Shown here piece by piece: positions 1 to 9,452 of a DNA stretch of 58,026 bases. Under the pieces are notes generated by a model that was not told where the DNA came from, searched no databases, and saw only the letters and a list, made by a program, of their open reading frames with translations. This DNA is from Prevotella sp. (GTDB lineage Bacteria > Bacteroidota > Bacteroidia > Bacteroidales > Bacteroidaceae), in assembly GCA_017645905.1 (NCBI GenBank), contig JAGCNO010000180.1, positions 1-58,026 of the forward strand, read 5' to 3'. The position numbers and the translations under genes are program-made. Within the stretch, counting starts at the first letter, position 1. Every line of letters begins with the position of its first letter.

Positions 1-318
1 AGGATTCTCCTTAAACTGATGGAAGATGATGGCGATGGCCAGGATGATGAGGAAAGAGGGTAGGGCAGTGCCCAGCGCACAGCTGATGGCTCCGGTGGTA
101 CGCCGGAGCTTGTAGCCGATAAACGTGCTGATGTTGATGGCGAACACGCCGGGGCAGCTCTGTGCGATGGCGATGAGGTCGAGAAACTCCTCCTTCGTCA
201 CCCACCGGTGCTTCTCCACCACCTCTGCTTCAATGAGCGGAATCATGGCGTAGCCTCCGCCGAGGGTGAAGAGACCGATTTTGAAGAAAGTAGCAAAACT
301 TTTTGCGTAAATATTCAT
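1..318 (-). CDS. ChrA-family (chromate-type) transporter, N-terminal part, cut by the window edge
   Basis: The first 106 codons of a gene that continues past the left edge. The protein starts MNIYAKSFATFFKIGLFTLGG and carries the ChrA-family pattern: a GGGYAMIP segment, then a charged stretch (EAEVVEKHRWVT), then an AQSCPGVFAINIS segment followed by hydrophobic helices. ChrA-family proteins are inner-membrane anion transporters. Many Bacteroidales carry them as two short adjacent halves, and the true substrate is often not chromate. Its ATG overlaps the TAA stop of purL by one base (TAATG), so it is probably translated by coupling with purL. The call rests on motif recognition in a partial protein; substrate unknown. 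Confidence 0.75.
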   Translation of the reverse strand, partial: MNIYAKSFATFFKIGLFTLGGGYAMIPLIEAEVVEKHRWVTKEEFLDLIAIAQSCPGVFAINISTFIGYKLRRTTGAISCALGTALPSFLIILAIAIIFHQFKENP

Positions 319-3300
319 TACTGCTTATGGGCCTCCACCCACTTCCTTGCATTAACGAAAGCTTCTATCCAGGGCGTCACTTCGTCGCGGCGACGGCCAC
401 GCAGGTACCAACCGCACTGCCAAGGATAGATGGCACGCTCGAGGTGGGGCATCATAGCCAGATGACGGCCGTCGGCAGAGCAGATTCCAGCCACGTCGTA
501 GTCCGAGCCGTTGGGGTTGGCGGGATAGCCGTGGTAGTTGTACTTAGCAACAATGTTGTAGGCCTCCTCACCGCCAGGCAGGGAGAACTTACCCTCTCCG
601 TGGGCCACCCAGATGCCGAGCTTCGAACCGCTCAGAGAGCCAAACATAACGCTGTTGTTCTTAGGAATCTGCAGGGTGAGGAATCCGCTCTCGAACTTGT
701 GGCTGTCGTTGTGGAGCATCTTGGCGCCTTTCGCACCTGTCAAGCCGAGTTCAACCATCAACTGGCAACCGTTGCAGATACCCAGCGAGAGTGTGTCGGG
801 ACGGGCGTAGAAACGGTCGAGGGCCTCCTTGGCCTTGGGGTTGAAGAGGAAAGCACCGGCCCAGCCCTTGGCAGAACCGAGTACGTCGCTGTTGGAGAAG
901 CCTCCGCAGAAGACAATCATCTGAACCTCGTCGAGGGTCTCGCGGCCCGTGATGAGGTCGGTCATCATCACGTCCTTCACGTCGAAACCGGCCAGGTAGA
1001 GGCTCCAAGCCATCTCGCGCTCACCATTAGTGCCTTTCTCGCGAATGATGGCGGCCTTGGGCTTGTCAAGGGTGAGGGATGAGGGGTGAGCGGTGAGGCC
1101 GTACTGCGAGAGCTTGCCCTGGAAGCCGCGTGGGAACTTCATCTGAAGCGGCTGCTCCTTGTAGTTCTCAAAGCGTTCCTTCGCTTTTCCGTTAAAGCTC
1201 TGGCGGCGGTCGAGCAGGTAGCTCGTCTTGTACCATACGTCACGAAGATGGTCGATGTCAAGGGTGATGGTTTCGGTGTCGCCCTTTGCTGCAACACTGT
1301 TGCAGCTTAGAGGACAGACAATCTCCATTGTGCGGCCCTCCTCCACGGGATAACCTATCTTGGCATAGCCTATACCGAGATCCTCCATAAACTCACGGAA
1401 CTCATGCTTGTGCTCGTCGCTTACCTCTATGACCACGCCGGGATTCTCGGCGAAGAGGGCCTTGACGATGTCGGACTGTTCACCTTCCAGCGTGATGTTA
1501 GCCAGTAGGTCGTGGAGGTTAATGTGCAGTCCGCCGTGGGTGTTGGCAAAGGTCATTTCCAGCAGACAGGTGATGAGACCGCCGGCGGAAATATCATGAC
1601 CGGCCAGTACCCAGCCTTTGTGGATGAGTTGCTGAACGGCGCAGAAGGCATCGGCGAAATATTCGGGGTTAACGACCGTAGGCACATCATCGCCCACATG
1701 ACCGAGACTCTGGGCAAAGGCGGAACCGCCGAGGCGCTGTTCGCAGAACGAGAAGTCGATGTGGTAAAGTGAAGCCCGGTGGTCGTTGACCAGCACAGGC
1801 GATACAACCTTCTTGATGTCGCTCACCTCACCTCCGGCAGAGACGATGACCGTTCCCGGAGAGATGATTTTCTCACCGTTGGGATATTGCTGTGAGAGTG
1901 ACAGCGAGTCCTTGCCCGTGGGCACGTTGATGTGCAGAGCGCAGCAGAAATCGCTGAGGGCCTGTACGGCCTGGTATAGGCGGGCATCCTCGCCTTCCTG
2001 CGAGCGACAGGGCCACATCCAGTTGGCCGAAAGACTTACGTAGTCCAGCGGGCTCTCGCCGGCCTTCATTCTCTTCCCAGCTCTACCAAGCGGAGCCCAT
2101 ACCAGGTTCGTCAGAGCCTCAGCCACGGAGAGCACGCTGCCTGCTGCGGGATTGGCAAGTCCGGCCTGGGGTGCATGACCGATAGCAGTTGCAATGCCAG
2201 CCTGTCCTTGATAGTCGAGGGCCACCACGCCGCAGTCGCTTAAGGGCAGTTGCAGCTCACCCTGACACTGCTGACGGGCAATCTTTCCTGTCACAGAGCG
2301 GTCCACCTTGTTAGTCAGCCAGTCCTTGCAGGCCACGGCCTCAAGCTGTAGGACTTTTTCCAGGTATTCTTGAATATCTTGATTCTCCAGACTATACTCT
2401 ACTGGTGCATAATGGCGCTCTACAGTATTGTCGCGCATGATGGTCTTCGGTGAATGACCGAACATCTGTGCAACGTCGAGGTCGAAGGGTTTCACACCGT
2501 CGCCTTGTACGAAGGAGAAATGAGCGTCGCCTGTGGTCTCGCCGACGACGTAGAACGGTGCACGCTCACGCTCGGCAATCTTCTGAACATGGTCGAGGTG
2601 GCGCTCGTCGATGAGCAGCCCCATGCGCTCCTGGCTCTCGTTGGCGATGATTTCCTTAGAGGAGAGGGTCTTGTCGCCGATGGGAAGCTTTGTCATGTCA
2701 ATGCTGCCTCCGCAATCCTCTACCAACTCGGAGAGGCAGTTCAGGTGGCCGGCACTTCCGTGGTCGTGGATGCTGACGACAGGGTTGTTGTCCTCCTCGC
2801 AGAGGGCACGAACGAGGTTATAGGCACGCTTCTGCATTTCGGGATTAGCTCGTTGTACGGCGTTCAGCTCGATGCCGCTGGTGTAACGGCCTGTATCAAC
2901 GCTGGAGACCGAACCGCCACCGAGACCGATGCGGTAGTTGTCGCCACCCACGACGACAACCTTGTTGCCTTTTTGCGGTTCCTTCTTCAGGCAGTCGCGG
3001 CGCGTGCCGTAGCCTACACCACCAGCCAGCATGATGACCTTGTCGTAGGCGTACTTAGTGGGGGCAGCGCTTATGGGAGATTCTTGATGCTCGAAGGTGA
3101 GCACGGAGCCGCAGATGAGGGGCTGGCCGAACTTGTTGCCGAAGTCGGAGGCACCGTTCGAGGCCTTGATGAGGATTTGCTCTGGTGTCTGGTAAAGCCA
3201 CCGGCGCACGGGGAGGATGTTTTCCCATTCCCTTTCTTCCATCCTTGGGTAGGCGGTCATGTAGACAGCCGTTCCGGCGATGGGCCATGAGCCTGTTCCA

Positions 3301-4115
3301 CCGCCCATACGGTCGCGAATCTCGCCGCCAGTGCCTGTAGCAGCACCGTTGAAAGGCTCCACGGTAGTGGGGAAGTTGTGGGTCTCGGCCTTCAGCGATA
3401 TGACGCTGTCAATATCTTTTACACGGAACCAGTCGGCTGTGCTCTGGTCGACGGGTGCGAACTGCTCAACCTTGGGACCCTCGGCGAAGGCCACGTTGTC
3501 CTTGTAGGCAGAGAGAATCTGTCCGGGATTCTCCTTCGTTGTTTTCTTGATGAGGTTGAAGAGCGACGACTCCATTTCCTTGCCGTCAATAATAAAAGTT
3601 CCGCCGAAAATCTTGTGGCGGCAGTGCTCGCTGTTAATCTGCGCGAAACCGAAGATTTCGCTGTCGGTGAGCGGGCGGCCATTCTGTTTCTCCAAACCGT
3701 GCAGGTACTCTATCTCCTCGGGTGAGAGGGCGAGGCCCTCCTGCTCGTTATAAGCCTCCAGGTCTTCGACAAGCTTGATGGGTTCAGGCTTGATGTTGAT
3801 AGTGAAGATGTCCTGGTCGAGTCCGTTGTATTCACGCTGGAGCATGGGATCAAATGACTCCCCTGTGGGGAAGTATTCCTCTATGCGGCTGATGCCCTTC
3901 ATGGCCATATTCTGCGTTATCTCCACAGCGTTGGTCGACCACGGTGTAACCATTTCGCGCCTGGGGCCAATGAACTGTCCTTCGAGCGTGTTGCCCTCTA
4001 AGAGGGTGGCTCCGCCGTAGAGCCAACATAATTTCTGTACTTCTTCTGCTGAGAGCTGATGGTCGGCCTCTGTGGCTATCACGCTCTTCTGTGGGGTTTG
4101 GAAAAAGAATATCAT
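318..4115 (-). CDS. purL: Phosphoribosylformylglycinamidine synthase
   Basis: The large single-chain FGAM synthase (1265 residues, usual length for this type) converts FGAR, glutamine and ATP to FGAM in purine synthesis. The N-terminal and central AIR-synthase-like halves contain the nucleotide and metal-binding stretches (SEHCRH near 165, KAETHNFPTT near 245). The C-terminal class I glutaminase has its nucleophile in GICNGCQ (Cys1114) and the His/Glu pair in PHLE (His1224, Glu1226). The start gives a typical MIFFFQTP N-terminus, and a good promoter lies 40-70 nt upstream. A heptanucleotide repeat (about 1069-1099, coding for the AHPSSLTL stretch) and a 19-bp palindrome (1288-1306) lie inside the gene at places that look like loops. 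It is divergent from the barrel gene at 4285. Confidence 0.97.
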   Translation of the reverse strand: MIFFFQTPQKSVIATEADHQLSAEEVQKLCWLYGGATLLEGNTLEGQFIGPRREMVTPWSTNAVEITQNMAMKGISRIEEYFPTGESFDPMLQREYNGLDQDIFTINIKPEPIKLVEDLEAYNEQEGLALSPEEIEYLHGLEKQNGRPLTDSEIFGFAQINSEHCRHKIFGGTFIIDGKEMESSLFNLIKKTTKENPGQILSAYKDNVAFAEGPKVEQFAPVDQSTADWFRVKDIDSVISLKAETHNFPTTVEPFNGAATGTGGEIRDRMGGGTGSWPIAGTAVYMTAYPRMEEREWENILPVRRWLYQTPEQILIKASNGASDFGNKFGQPLICGSVLTFEHQESPISAAPTKYAYDKVIMLAGGVGYGTRRDCLKKEPQKGNKVVVVGGDNYRIGLGGGSVSSVDTGRYTSGIELNAVQRANPEMQKRAYNLVRALCEEDNNPVVSIHDHGSAGHLNCLSELVEDCGGSIDMTKLPIGDKTLSSKEIIANESQERMGLLIDERHLDHVQKIAERERAPFYVVGETTGDAHFSFVQGDGVKPFDLDVAQMFGHSPKTIMRDNTVERHYAPVEYSLENQDIQEYLEKVLQLEAVACKDWLTNKVDRSVTGKIARQQCQGELQLPLSDCGVVALDYQGQAGIATAIGHAPQAGLANPAAGSVLSVAEALTNLVWAPLGRAGKRMKAGESPLDYVSLSANWMWPCRSQEGEDARLYQAVQALSDFCCALHINVPTGKDSLSLSQQYPNGEKIISPGTVIVSAGGEVSDIKKVVSPVLVNDHRASLYHIDFSFCEQRLGGSAFAQSLGHVGDDVPTVVNPEYFADAFCAVQQLIHKGWVLAGHDISAGGLITCLLEMTFANTHGGLHINLHDLLANITLEGEQSDIVKALFAENPGVVIEVSDEHKHEFREFMEDLGIGYAKIGYPVEEGRTMEIVCPLSCNSVAAKGDTETITLDIDHLRDVWYKTSYLLDRRQSFNGKAKERFENYKEQPLQMKFPRGFQGKLSQYGLTAHPSSLTLDKPKAAIIREKGTNGEREMAWSLYLAGFDVKDVMMTDLITGRETLDEVQMIVFCGGFSNSDVLGSAKGWAGAFLFNPKAKEALDRFYARPDTLSLGICNGCQLMVELGLTGAKGAKMLHNDSHKFESGFLTLQIPKNNSVMFGSLSGSKLGIWVAHGEGKFSLPGGEEAYNIVAKYNYHGYPANPNGSDYDVAGICSADGRHLAMMPHLERAIYPWQCGWYLRGRRRDEVTPWIEAFVNARKWVEAHKQ
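1069..1099. repeat. Degenerate GGTGAGG-type heptanucleotide repeat inside purL
   Basis: On the plus strand the stretch reads as successive gggtgag / ggatgag / gggtgag / cggtgag units. On the coding strand it encodes the TAHPSSLTLDKP region just before the conserved AAIIREKGTNGE block. It matches in sequence the GAGGTGAG arrays inside the oxidoreductase gene at 30015-30099. Confidence 0.6.
1288..1306. repeat. 19-bp palindrome GCTGCAACANNGTTGCAGC, copy 1 (in purL)
   Basis: GCTGCAACACTGTTGCAGC: 7-bp arms with a 5-nt centre. On the coding strand it encodes the SCNSVAA stretch of PurL. Three further copies with the same arms lie at 10662-10680, 11135-11153 and 16092-16110, all inside genes. Confidence 0.7.
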
Positions 4116-4151
4116 ACCTTATTATATATATAGGGTTTTTGAAATTGTCTG

Positions 4152-4183
4152 CAAAGGTACTAAAAACACTGCTAACGGCCAAA
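4152..4183 (-). promoter_or_regulatory. Promoter of purL
   Basis: On the minus strand TACCTTTG (4152-4159) matches the Bacteroidota -7 box TAnnTTTG, and TTTG (4180-4183) lies 20 nt upstream at the -33 position. It is the only such pair ahead of purL. Confidence 0.75.
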
Positions 4184-4219
4184 TTTATTCACATAAGATA
4201 AAGATAATCATAACTTTTT

Positions 4220-4251
4220 TTTGCTCAAATGAAATGAATTGCTTAACTTTG
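4220..4251 (+). promoter_or_regulatory. Promoter of the small outer-membrane barrel gene
   Basis: TAACTTTG (4244-4251) with TTTG (4220-4223) 20 nt upstream fits the Bacteroidota housekeeping promoter and points at the gene starting at 4285. The predicted leader is about 25-30 nt. Confidence 0.75.
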
Positions 4252-4284
4252 CAGCGGTATTAATTGTTAAACTAATATAGAGTT

Positions 4285-4893
4285 ATGAAAAAAATCATTG
4301 TTACCATGCTTATGATGGCATTCTTTGCCACGTTAACAAATGCCCAAGGTGTCTACTTCGGTGTCAAAGGCGGTCTTAACAACACGAAGCTGAATACCGA
4401 CATGGAAGGTGTGATTTTGGACAGCGACTATGGCTGGTTCCTTGGTCCTACGCTGCGAATCGACATCCTGCCGTTCCTGGGTGTACAGGGTTCTGCTTTC
4501 TATAGCCAGAACCAATCGAAGCTTAACGGAGTGAAGATTAAGCAGAAAAGCGTCATCATCCCTCTCGATGCACGACTGAACATCCCCGTTAACGACGAGA
4601 CGGGAATCTTTCTCTCTGCGGGTCCACAGTTCGGTTTCAATACCGGCGAGGATGATTACAACATCTTCGGCAGCAACAGCGGTGAGGCCAGGGACAACAT
4701 CCACAACACTTTCCAGCTGAAGAAATCGATGTTCAGTTGGAACTTTGGCGCTGGCCTCTCGCTTACGAAGAACATCGAGTTTGGGTTTGTCTATAGCGTA
4801 GCCTTGGCAAAAACTGGCGAGATAAAGGACTTGAAAAAGGAGGACAAGGCAAAGGCAAGAGGATGGCAAGCCTCTGCCACTATTTACTTCTAA
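4285..4893 (+). CDS. Small outer-membrane beta-barrel protein (porin-like family)
   Basis: A 202-residue protein with a clear signal peptide (MKKIIVTMLMMAFFATLTNA, cleaved before QG). The mature part alternates short amphipathic strands and turns, opens with YFGVKGGLNNTKL and ends in an aromatic residue (TIYF), as outer-membrane barrels do. Length and pattern fit the eight-stranded OmpX/PorT-like barrels common in Bacteroidota. It stands alone with its own promoter and a shared terminator downstream. No enzymatic motif is visible and the physiological role is unknown. Confidence 0.8.
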   Translation: MKKIIVTMLMMAFFATLTNAQGVYFGVKGGLNNTKLNTDMEGVILDSDYGWFLGPTLRIDILPFLGVQGSAFYSQNQSKLNGVKIKQKSVIIPLDARLNIPVNDETGIFLSAGPQFGFNTGEDDYNIFGSNSGEARDNIHNTFQLKKSMFSWNFGAGLSLTKNIEFGFVYSVALAKTGEIKDLKKEDKAKARGWQASATIYF

Positions 4894-4916
4894 TACAGGA
4901 GGTTTTTTATAAGAAT

Positions 4917-4951
4917 CATCCCCGTACCGCCAATGATGTGGTACGGGGATG
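4917..4951. terminator. Bidirectional terminator between the barrel gene and fabD
   Basis: Perfect 12-bp arms (CATCCCCGTACC at 4917-4928 and its complement at 4940-4951) around an 11-nt loop. A T-rich tail lies on the plus side and, read from the minus strand, a T run lies on the other. It sits between convergent genes. Confidence 0.85.
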
Positions 4952-4977
4952 GTTCGTTTTGGAGGGGTGGGCGCTTC

Positions 4978-5877
4978 TTAGGCCTCTTCGATGCCGTGGG
5001 CGGTCACCTCCTTGCTAATCTTGGCAATCATGCCCTGCAGTGCTTTGCCGGGTCCGCACTCGGTGAAGTCGGTGGCTCCGTCGGCAATCATCGACTGGAC
5101 GCACTGTGTCCAACGTACCGACGAAGTAAGCTGTGCAATGAGGTTCTGCTTAATCTCCTCCGGGTCGGTGTGGGGTTTTCCGTCGACGTTCTGATAGACG
5201 GGGCATTTCGGCGTGGCGAATTCGGTCTTCTCGATAGCTGCCTGCAACTCGTCCTTAGCGGGCTGCATGAGGGGGCTGTGGAAGGCACCGCCCACCTTCA
5301 GCGGCAGGGCACGCTTGGCACCAGCCTCCTTGATGCGGACGCAAGCCTCTTCGATGGCCTCGATGTTTCCGCTGATGACCAGTTGGCCGGGGTTGTTATA
5401 GTTGGCGGGTACGACAACGCCCTTGCCGGCAGTCTCCGTCACCTCACGGCAGATGCGCTCCACGTCCTCGTCGCCTATGCCAATGATGGCAGCCATGGTC
5501 GAGGGTTGTGCCTCGCAGGCTTTCTGCATGGCCATAGCGCGGGCGTAGACAAGGCGCAGACCGTCCTCGAAGGACAATGCACCAGCGGCTACGAGGGCCG
5601 AGAATTCGCCGAGCGAGTGGCCGGCGGTCATGGCGGGCTGGAAAGCGTCGCCCATGCAGATGGCAGAAATGACGCTGTGGAGGAACACGGCGGGTTGCGT
5701 CACCTTTGTCTGGCGAAGATCCTCGTCGGTGCCGTCAAACATGATGTCGGTGATGCGGTAGCCAAGTATGTCGTTGGCTTTTTCAAAGAGTTCACGTGCT
5801 GTTTCGTTGTTGTCGTAGAGGTCTTTACCCATGCCTACGAACTGTGCCCCCTGTCCGGGGAATACGAATGCTTTCAT
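4978..5877 (-). CDS. fabD: Malonyl-CoA:acyl carrier protein transacylase
   Basis: A 299-residue cytosolic enzyme that loads malonate from CoA onto ACP for fatty acid synthesis. The protein opens with FVFPGQGAQ. The nucleophile Ser88 lies in GHSLG and the catalytic His200 in GAFHSPLM. Length is typical of FabD. It lies 54 nt downstream of the M16 peptidase gene on the same strand and may share its transcript. It could also supply malonyl-ACP to the ketosynthase at 20874, which has no dedicated transacylase in its own operon (inference). Confidence 0.95.
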   Translation of the reverse strand: MKAFVFPGQGAQFVGMGKDLYDNNETARELFEKANDILGYRITDIMFDGTDEDLRQTKVTQPAVFLHSVISAICMGDAFQPAMTAGHSLGEFSALVAAGALSFEDGLRLVYARAMAMQKACEAQPSTMAAIIGIGDEDVERICREVTETAGKGVVVPANYNNPGQLVISGNIEAIEEACVRIKEAGAKRALPLKVGGAFHSPLMQPAKDELQAAIEKTEFATPKCPVYQNVDGKPHTDPEEIKQNLIAQLTSSVRWTQCVQSMIADGATDFTECGPGKALQGMIAKISKEVTAHGIEEA

Positions 5878-5931
5878 TGATTGTTATTGTTTTTTGGGGT
5901 TTTGTGGGTATCGTTTGTGGATGGTGGAGAC

Positions 5932-8841
5932 TTAGTAACCGAAGATTTCCTCGGTCGAGACCCGGCGTATGTTGCCGTACTTCAGCAGCCCTGCGAGGTC
6001 GAGCTCTTTCTCGTTGCCGAGGATGACATAGCGGTAGGTCTTGTGGGCCATCTGTTTCTGCTCAAAGTCCACGATGTCCTTGAGCGTGATGGCGGGCAGT
6101 GCCTCATAGATGCGCTGGTTCAGGTCGTAGCCGATGCCGCGGTCCTGAGCGGTGAGCCATGCATTGATGATGCCGAACTTTGTGGTGCGCTGGCTGGCGA
6201 GCTGCTTGGTCAGTCCATCCTTGGCAATCTGGAACGAGGCCTCGCTCTCGGGTATGGTGTCGAGAATCTGGTGGAACTGTCGTACGCAGTCCATCATCTT
6301 GTCGTTCTGGGTGATGATGTGTGTGAAGTAATACTCCGTCTGGTCCTTGTACTGCGGGTTCAGATAGGCGGCGTATGCGTTGTAGGCCAGTCCGCGGGCC
6401 TCACGAAGCTCCTGGAATACGACGGTGTTCATACCGGCGCCGTAGTATTCGTTGAAGAGGGCCTTTACGGCCGACTCTTCCTCGTTCCAGGCACGTCCCT
6501 CGTTGTGAATCATGCGCATGTAGATGTTCTTGGCATCGTAGGGAGCAATGAGGATTTCATTCTCGGGTGTGGGCTGCATGGTGTAGTGCTGGCCCTCGGG
6601 AGCCTTCAGCAGGCCCGAAGCTGATGTTTCGGGTATGGTTGCGGCTATCGCAGCAGTGAGTTCCTCCTCGCTCATCGGTCCATAATATAATATGGTGTGC
6701 TCATACTGCGAGAGGTTCTTCAGCAGGTCGAGCAGGTCCTGCGGGTTGGTCTCTGCCATCTGCTGGTTAGTATAGCCGTTGCGGTAGGGGTTGTACTGCC
6801 CGTAGAGTCCGTAGCTGACGAGGTACTGGAAGTTCACCTGCTGGTTCGCCTTGTTGTCTTCGCGCTGCTTGGCTCGGTTGGCACAATACATCATGTATGC
6901 CTCTTCGTCGACCTTTGCACGCTGGAGCAGGTGCTGCAGCAGGGCGAGTGCCTGCGGCATGTTCTCGCCCAGTCCGTTGAGCGACACGCTGATGTTTCGC
7001 GCACCTACCTGAATGTTGTAGTTGCAGGCCAGCTTGTAGAACTGCTGCTTGAGCTGTTCGGGCGTGAGCGAATCGGTGCCGAGGAAGTCGATGTACTCGG
7101 CAGCATAGTTGTAGCGCACGTCGGTCTCCTCGCCGAAGTCGTAGCGGAAGGCCATCTGGAAGCGGCCGTTTTCGGTGTTCTTGACGTAGATGTAGGGGAT
7201 TTGTGACTCTATCTCGCCGAATGTCAGGTCTTTCTTGAAGTCGACGAAGCGGGGCTCGATGGGTTTCACTTCGGCATTTTGTATCTCCTTGACAAAGTCA
7301 GAGACCAGGTCGCGGTTGGTGGGTATGGGCGTGATGGCGGGTTTTTCAATCTTCTTCAGCGTGGGGTCAACACCCTGTCGCTTGTAAACGACAGCGTAAT
7401 TGTTGCCGAAGTGACGCTTGGCAAAGTCGACAATCTGTTCCTTCGTCATGCCTTCGACGCGCTTCAGCGCCTGCACCTCCTGCTCCCAGGATGAGCCGTT
7501 GATGAACGACTGCACGAACATGTTGGCGCGTGCCTGGTTCGACTCTAAGGAGTTGTAGTACCTCAGTTTGAGGTTGTTGACAACCGAAGGCAGCAGGTCG
7601 TCGCTGAAATCTCCGCTCTTCAGCTTCTCAATCTCGCCGAGCAGCAGGTCGCGCACCTCGTCGAGTGTCTGTCCCTCCTTAGGCGTTCCGGCGAGTAGGA
7701 ACAATGAGTAGTCCTGCATCGCGTCAACTCCACCCCACGATTCCAACATCTTCATCTGCTGGTTGATGTTGAGGTCAATAAGTCCGGCAGTGCCATTGTT
7801 AAGCAGATACTCGATGACTCCGAGGGTGTCGGTCTGCAGCGAGGCGGCCTTGTCGAAGCGCCATCCCATCCAGATGGTTTCGGCCTCCAGGCCCAGCACG
7901 GTGGTGTCTACGGGTTGCGTAATCTCCGGCAGGGAGGGGAAGGTGGGCTGCTCCACATCATCGCCCGGCTGCCAGTCGCCAAAATATTTGTCGATGGTGG
8001 CAATCACCTCATCGGGGTTCAGGTCGCCGGCCATACAGATGGCCACGTTGTTCGGACGATACCACTTGTTGAAGTAGTTCTTGATGTTGGTGATGGAGGG
8101 ATTCTTCAGGTGTTCCTGCGTGCCGATGGTGGTCTGTGTGCCGTAGGGGTGTCCGGGGAAGAGCAGGGCGTTCAGGGCCTCCCAGAGCTTGCGCTGGTCC
8201 TGTGCTATGCCGATGTTATACTCCTCGTAGACGGCCTCCAGTTCGGTGTGGAATCCGCGAATGACCATATTCTTGAAGCGGTCACCCTGAATCTTTGCCC
8301 AGTTCTCCACCTCGTTCGAGGGGATGTCCTCGGTGTAGCAGGTCACGTCGGTGCTGGTGTAGGCGTTGGTGCCCTGTGCTCCGATGGCGGCCATGAGTTT
8401 GTCGTACTCGTTGGGTATGAAGTATTGTGCGGCCAACTGGCTCACGCTGTCAATCTCGTGGTATGCTTGTTTGCGCTCATCGGGGTCGGTCATACGGCGA
8501 TACTGCTCGTAACGCTGCTCGATGTCGGCCAGCAGGGGAGCCTCGGCGGTGCTGTCGGTGACGCCAAACTTACCGGTTCCCTTGAACATGAGGTGCTCCA
8601 GGTAGTGAGCCAGTCCGGTAGTCTCGGCGGGGTCGTTCTTCGAGCCGGTACGCACAGCGATATATGTCTGAATACGAGGCTCTTCAGTGTTGACGCTCAG
8701 ATAGACCTTCAGGCCGTTCTTCAACGTGTAGATGCGGGCTTCGGTGAGGTCGCCCTTTACGGTTTCATACTTGTACTTGCCCTTCGAGCAGGAAACGACT
8801 GCGAGGGCGGCAATGAAAAGAAATAACAGTGACTTTTTCAT
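5932..8841 (-). CDS. M16-family (pitrilysin/insulinase-like) zinc metallopeptidase, lipoprotein
   Basis: A 969-residue envelope protein. The N-terminus is a lipoprotein signal ending in VVSC (Cys18). The inverted zinc motif HxxEH reads HYLEH at residues 79-83. Two M16 halves can be followed, the second starting around residue 520 and lacking an HxxEH, as expected for the inactive partner domain of a full-length M16 enzyme. These enzymes form clam-shell chambers that degrade peptides. The lipid anchor suggests it acts on peptides at the periplasmic or outer-membrane face. It lies directly downstream of rnpB, without an obvious promoter in the short gap. Confidence 0.9.
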   Translation of the reverse strand: MKKSLLFLFIAALAVVSCSKGKYKYETVKGDLTEARIYTLKNGLKVYLSVNTEEPRIQTYIAVRTGSKNDPAETTGLAHYLEHLMFKGTGKFGVTDSTAEAPLLADIEQRYEQYRRMTDPDERKQAYHEIDSVSQLAAQYFIPNEYDKLMAAIGAQGTNAYTSTDVTCYTEDIPSNEVENWAKIQGDRFKNMVIRGFHTELEAVYEEYNIGIAQDQRKLWEALNALLFPGHPYGTQTTIGTQEHLKNPSITNIKNYFNKWYRPNNVAICMAGDLNPDEVIATIDKYFGDWQPGDDVEQPTFPSLPEITQPVDTTVLGLEAETIWMGWRFDKAASLQTDTLGVIEYLLNNGTAGLIDLNINQQMKMLESWGGVDAMQDYSLFLLAGTPKEGQTLDEVRDLLLGEIEKLKSGDFSDDLLPSVVNNLKLRYYNSLESNQARANMFVQSFINGSSWEQEVQALKRVEGMTKEQIVDFAKRHFGNNYAVVYKRQGVDPTLKKIEKPAITPIPTNRDLVSDFVKEIQNAEVKPIEPRFVDFKKDLTFGEIESQIPYIYVKNTENGRFQMAFRYDFGEETDVRYNYAAEYIDFLGTDSLTPEQLKQQFYKLACNYNIQVGARNISVSLNGLGENMPQALALLQHLLQRAKVDEEAYMMYCANRAKQREDNKANQQVNFQYLVSYGLYGQYNPYRNGYTNQQMAETNPQDLLDLLKNLSQYEHTILYYGPMSEEELTAAIAATIPETSASGLLKAPEGQHYTMQPTPENEILIAPYDAKNIYMRMIHNEGRAWNEEESAVKALFNEYYGAGMNTVVFQELREARGLAYNAYAAYLNPQYKDQTEYYFTHIITQNDKMMDCVRQFHQILDTIPESEASFQIAKDGLTKQLASQRTTKFGIINAWLTAQDRGIGYDLNQRIYEALPAITLKDIVDFEQKQMAHKTYRYVILGNEKELDLAGLLKYGNIRRVSTEEIFGY

Positions 8842-8879
8842 ACTTATTTTTGAAGATGAATTATTTCAGTAAAACGAAA

Positions 8880-9313
8880 GCATTGCCCCTGTAAGCCGGG
8901 TTCTGTACTGCCTTTAACCATAACTTGTGAACACATTTGTCGAAAGGCAGTGCCTGCCATTTATCTACTGCCCGCGTCGCCACGAGCCTCCAGCGTTCTA
9001 CCCTCCGTCGCATCGCCTCGTAGACTACTCGGGCGGGCAACCCTCAGTGTCGACGGTTTACATGAACTTGCAGCCTCCAGCGGGAACAGCACGACGGTCG
9101 CCCGTCGCCTGGTGGTCTCTTACACCACCTTCTCACCCTTACCACGTTCTCTTGACAATGATAAAATAAGAATGTGGCGGTCGTTTTCTTCTTCCCTTAC
9201 CAGCCGTCGCCGACTGCTTCTACTTTCAGAAGTGGAGCGCCCTAAGCTGCCCGGACTTTCCTCCCGTCGTGCCTAACCGGCACGGCCAGCGGCAGGCCGG
9301 GGCAGTGCTTTCG
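8880..9313 (-). ncRNA. rnpB: RNase P RNA, bacterial type A
   Basis: Read on the minus strand, the conserved 5' P4 element GAGGAAAGTCCGGGC occurs near 9258-9272, and the 3' end carries ACAGAACCCGGCTTA near 8890-8904, the two signatures of bacterial RNase P RNA. The spacing gives an RNA of about 430 nt. A TACCTTTG box at 9319-9326 places the 5' end near 9313. The 3' end is set from the conserved CCGGCTTACAG end and could be off by about 10 nt. Short open frames across it on the plus strand are spurious. Confidence 0.93.
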
Positions 9314-9318
9314 GCGTG

Positions 9319-9326
9319 CAAAGGTA
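9319..9326 (-). promoter_or_regulatory. -7 box of the rnpB promoter
   Basis: TACCTTTG on the minus strand, 6 nt before the inferred 5' end of RNase P RNA. The -33 element is not clear. Confidence 0.6.
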
Positions 9327-9396
9327 GCGGTTTTTGCGCACACAGCGAACTTTAGCAAGTTAAATGGAGTTAAAGGATGAAAAATGGTTAATTCCT

Positions 9397-9427
9397 TTTG
9401 CCGTGTGGCGATTATTCAGTACCTTTG
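9397..9427 (+). promoter_or_regulatory. Promoter of operon 1 of the lipid/pigment locus
   Basis: TACCTTTG (9420-9427) with TTTG (9397-9400) 19 nt upstream. The next plus-strand gene starts at 9581, so the transcript carries a leader of about 145 nt made largely of the 22-nt repeat array. Confidence 0.75.
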
Positions 9428-9452
9428 CATCTTCATTGAAGACCAGCCCGGA

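Noticed and set aside
303-1082. Open frame of 259 codons on the plus strand
   Set aside because: It runs antisense to purL, is caused by codon bias on the opposite strand, and encodes no recognisable protein. The frames at 2454-3290, 4933-5880, 5881-6624, 7915-8826, 15567-14932 and 17256-16543 were dropped for the same reason.
8927-9276. Two overlapping open frames of 80 and 108 codons
   Set aside because: They lie entirely within the RNase P RNA gene on its complementary strand.
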